DNA of 64,000 nucleotides, from assembly GCA_013397435.1 (NCBI GenBank), contig VZRG01000360.1, forward strand, positions 186,001-250,000. The letters are read 5' to 3'. The DNA is from Erythrocercus mccallii. Taxonomy: Eukaryota; Chordata; Aves; Passeriformes; Dicruridae. Below are positions 62,901 to 64,000 of this stretch, piece by piece. Position 1 is the first letter of the stretch. The number at the start of each line of letters is the position of its first letter. The position numbers and the translations under genes were made by a program. Under the pieces are notes generated by a model, which ran no database searches, had not been told where the DNA came from, and saw nothing but the letters and a program-made list of their open reading frames with translations.

Positions 62901-64000
62901 CCTTTATTTGCAGACAGTATTTCCAGCTGACTCAGTTCATGGCTCTGAGGCAAACTCTGCCTGTACAGCTGCTTTAGCCACAGAGGCTGATGGAGTTGCA
63001 CTGAATGTTCCAAGAGCTCCAGCTGGGCAGTCTTCTGATTTCAGTTCTTCTGACTTTCCAGCTGGCAGTTGCATGGCATTTGTTTTCAGGGTAAGATCTT
63101 AAATTGCATGTTGGGTTTTTTTACTTACTTATTAACAAAAAATGTTTGTCTCAAGAAGTTCTTTTAAACCAGAAGAATTCCTTAGACCTTTTTGCTGTGT
63201 ATAAATGACTTTGTCTGAATGAGTGTTTACCAAAATATCCGTGTTTTGAAGACAGCACTTCCTTCGAGGCTAATGTCAAGAACAGTACTAGAGCTGTGAC
63301 ATGCAGTATTAATCAGTTTTTAAGTATGCGTTGAAGAAATAGAGAAGTGGGAACCTATATAAAATAAAAGATGTTGATGGCAGAAGGTTCAAGAAGTAGG
63401 TCTTAAGTTATGGCTGGTAGGCAGTGATTAAAGAGAGGTTTTTTTCAGATTGCACTGGAAGTTCCCAGTGCCACTGGAGCTTGTTAAATAATACAGAGAT
63501 CCATTAAGAAGCAGAAACAGAAGAATGAAGATGGTAGCTCCTTAATTTGAGCTAGGTCACTGCTAATTAGATTGTAGTGCTGAATCTACCTGGAACACAG
63601 ACTGAGCAGTGAACCATAGGAAGAAAAAGGGATTTCTGTTCATGATACAAGTAGGTAGGGTTTTCTGGAGTGAGGCTGATGGTTCAAGTTAGTAATAATC
63701 AGAATTCATCTTTCTATTAGCAGTCAGACACTTGCTACACTTACAAACTTACATCCTTTTTTTGTGCTAGAGAAAGGCCCAGTTTTGCTCACCAACCGAA
63801 TGCAGAGCTTTCTGCCAAGTCTTTATTATGTGGTTAGACAAGATACTTAATTTTTTGTAGAAGAACTAGCAGTTATCTTATTTCAGGAAGCTGCACCACA
63901 GGAGCAACCTTTTAGTGTTTTGAAACACGAGCAACAGAAGAAGTGGCTTGAAGAGTTGGACAAGCAGAAGGAAGAAGCTAAACTACGAAAAATAGAAGAA
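55908..64000 (+). CDS. CCDC66: CCDC66 gene, nine 5' coding exons (coiled-coil domain-containing protein 66), partial
   Basis: CCDC66 is a microtubule-associated centriolar-satellite and ciliary protein. From family knowledge it works with PCM1 and CEP290, and its loss causes retinal degeneration in dogs. The model joins exons 55908-55918, 56984-57048, 58639-58661, 59495-59912, 60738-60864, 61040-61143, 62050-62168, 62914-63090 and 63887-64000. All donors are GT and all acceptors AG. Lengths 11, 65, 23, 418, 127, 104, 119, 177 and 114 nt chain into one open frame of 386 codons, which is strong internal support. Conserved landmarks are DGLKL near the start, LVCLTQAQLQQIL, WKPADLFSTLGERE and DEQVALKKK. 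The human protein has about 950 residues, so roughly 60% of the gene lies beyond the window. Confidence 0.95.
56932..56974. repeat. CCDC66: (CT)n microsatellite forming the polypyrimidine tract of CCDC66 intron 1
   Basis: About 21 CT units end nine bases before the acceptor AG at 56982-56983, so the repeat itself is the pyrimidine tract used for exon 2. Confidence 0.9.
56984..57048 (+). CDS. CCDC66: CCDC66 exon 2
   Basis: 65 nt follow GTTTTGCAG and encode the end of residue 4 to the start of residue 26 (DGLKLKTEVLDGKPRLILASS). They end at G|GTATTT. The peptide aligns along its length with the human N-terminus (DGLKL, LLDGK, LIL). Confidence 0.95.
57049..58638 (+). other. CCDC66: CCDC66 intron 2
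   Basis: AT-rich intron. It contains a two-copy 40-bp duplication at 57551-57630. Minus-strand open frames at 57656-58311 have no recognisable product. Confidence 0.8.
57551..57630. repeat. Two-copy 40-bp tandem duplication in CCDC66 intron 2
   Basis: ATAAATTC at 57551 recurs at 57591, each followed after a few bases by GTGATTTGTCAGACAT. The two units differ at several sites, so the duplication is older than the one at 45.4 kb. Confidence 0.85.
58639..58661 (+). CDS. CCDC66: CCDC66 exon 3, 23-nt microexon
   Basis: The exon sits between CCAAAAG and GTAAGT and encodes DKSKSAMK across the junctions. It leads in phase 0 into MGNK of exon 4, as the human protein has HKSKISVKMGNK. Without it, exon 2 (phase 1) cannot join exon 4 (phase 0) in frame. 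The acceptor has a weak pyrimidine tract, but the donor is consensus. Confidence 0.9.
59495..59912 (+). CDS. CCDC66: CCDC66 exon 4
   Basis: 418 nt follow TTTAACAG and encode residues 34-173. It starts MGNKVRAPKQ, similar to human MGNKAKIAK. The middle is Lys/Ser-rich and probably disordered, and near the end is the conserved DLKSLVCLTQAQLQQIL segment (about residues 137-152). The donor is ATGG|GTAAGG; the open frame runs on past it to a stop at 59986, which is intron read-through. Confidence 0.95.
59913..60737 (+). other. CCDC66: CCDC66 intron 4
   Basis: 825 bp with no supported exon. An open frame at 60122-60364 lacks flanking splice sites in a usable phase and resembles nothing known. Confidence 0.75.
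60738..60864 (+). CDS. CCDC66: CCDC66 exon 5
   Basis: 127 nt follow ACCACAG and encode an acidic, poorly conserved linker (ATNEASEENVTSS...GQKF). The donor is TTTAT|GTAGGT. A second GT four bases later (TAG|GTACAT) would put a TAG stop in frame just before the junction, so the upstream donor is the coding one. With it, QKFIKDLWKPADLF lines up with human QKIAIENEWKPADIF. Confidence 0.85.
61040..61143 (+). CDS. CCDC66: CCDC66 exon 6
   Basis: 104 nt follow TTTCTCTAG and encode the highly conserved KDLWKPADLFSTLGEREGE and the start of the Lys-rich helix (KKTQWKKEL). The donor is G|GTATTT. Confidence 0.95.
61144..62049 (+). other. CCDC66: CCDC66 intron 6
   Basis: 906 bp of intron. An acceptor-like TTTTTAG at about 61470 precedes a short open stretch, but including it would break the KKELDEQVALKKK join that human CCDC66 shows, so it is not used in the model. 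Confidence 0.8.
62050..62168 (+). CDS. CCDC66: CCDC66 exon 7
   Basis: 119 nt follow GTTTAAG and encode DEQVALKKKLKETLEGEV and on to ETPDPDQ. It ends in phase 0 at CAG|GTAAGG. DEQVALKKK matches human exactly; the second half has diverged. Confidence 0.93.
62169..62913 (+). other. CCDC66: CCDC66 intron 7
   Basis: 745 bp of AT-rich intron; nothing else is seen in it. Confidence 0.8.
62914..63090 (+). CDS. CCDC66: CCDC66 exon 8, symmetric 59-codon exon
   Basis: 177 nt between TTTGCAG and AGG|GTAAGA, open in phase 0 on both sides. The peptide is Ala/Ser-rich and low in charge (TVFPADSVHGSEANSACTAA ... SCMAFVFR), unlike the Lys/Glu-rich flanks. From memory, human CCDC66 passes directly from the exon 7 to the exon 9 counterpart, so this may be a lineage-specific or alternatively used cassette exon. 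The strong splice sites make it likely to be real. Confidence 0.75.
63091..63886 (+). other. CCDC66: CCDC66 intron 8
   Basis: 796 bp of intron with no other feature seen. Confidence 0.8.
63887..64000 (+). CDS. CCDC66: CCDC66 exon 9, cut by the window edge
   Basis: After TATTTCAG the frame encodes a coiled-coil start (EQPFSVLKHEQQKKWLEELD then KQKEEAKLRKIEE), close to human HPFSAVKQELQRKWIEELNK. It is open to the last base, so the exon continues beyond the window. Confidence 0.93.

Overview
This is an AT-rich stretch of vertebrate nuclear DNA, most likely from a bird and perhaps a passerine. Three things point that way: split genes with consensus GT-AG introns, a 5'-truncated CR1 LINE whose 3' end carries the ATTCTG repeat typical of avian CR1, and short avian-type solo LTRs. 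Nothing prokaryotic is present, and there are no operons or CRISPR arrays. The two recognisable genes are ERC2 (ELKS/CAST family, presynaptic active zone), on the minus strand, and CCDC66 (coiled-coil, ciliary/centriolar satellite), on the plus strand. They lie head to head, in the order I recall for human 3p14.3.

Layout. Positions 1-19555 are ERC2 intron sequence downstream of its first coding exon. This part holds simple repeats, an unidentified exon-like open segment on the minus strand (8075-8330), and a GC-rich CpG island joined to an LTR/promoter-like sequence (13260-13935). The first coding exon of ERC2 (19556-20212, minus) encodes residues 1-219 and follows a 143-nt leader in the same exon (20213-20355). 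Positions 20356 to about 33.8 kb are the inferred ERC2 5' intron, with two well-formed solo LTRs (21348-21603 and 25911-26608). Two CpG islands (about 32.2-32.8 kb and 33.85-34.25 kb) each contain a good minus-strand splice donor and are candidate ERC2 first exons. About 34.3-54.9 kb is intergenic, AT-rich and gene-poor, with one CR1 copy, one probable LTR and several microsatellites. A strong CpG island (55.0-56.3 kb) is the CCDC66 promoter. It contains a long GATA tetranucleotide array, a GC-rich minisatellite and two divergent CCAAT boxes.

Nine CCDC66 coding exons can be assembled (55908 to the window edge at 64000). Their splice phases chain without error into one 386-codon frame, so the annotation is well supported although the gene runs off the window.

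The two genes do not act together in any obvious pathway; they are simply neighbours. I see no new biological system here. The items most worth a second look are a symmetric 59-codon CCDC66 exon that seems absent from the human protein, a CT microsatellite serving as the polypyrimidine tract of a CCDC66 acceptor, repeats inside the promoter, and the unidentified exon-like ORF inside the ERC2 intron.
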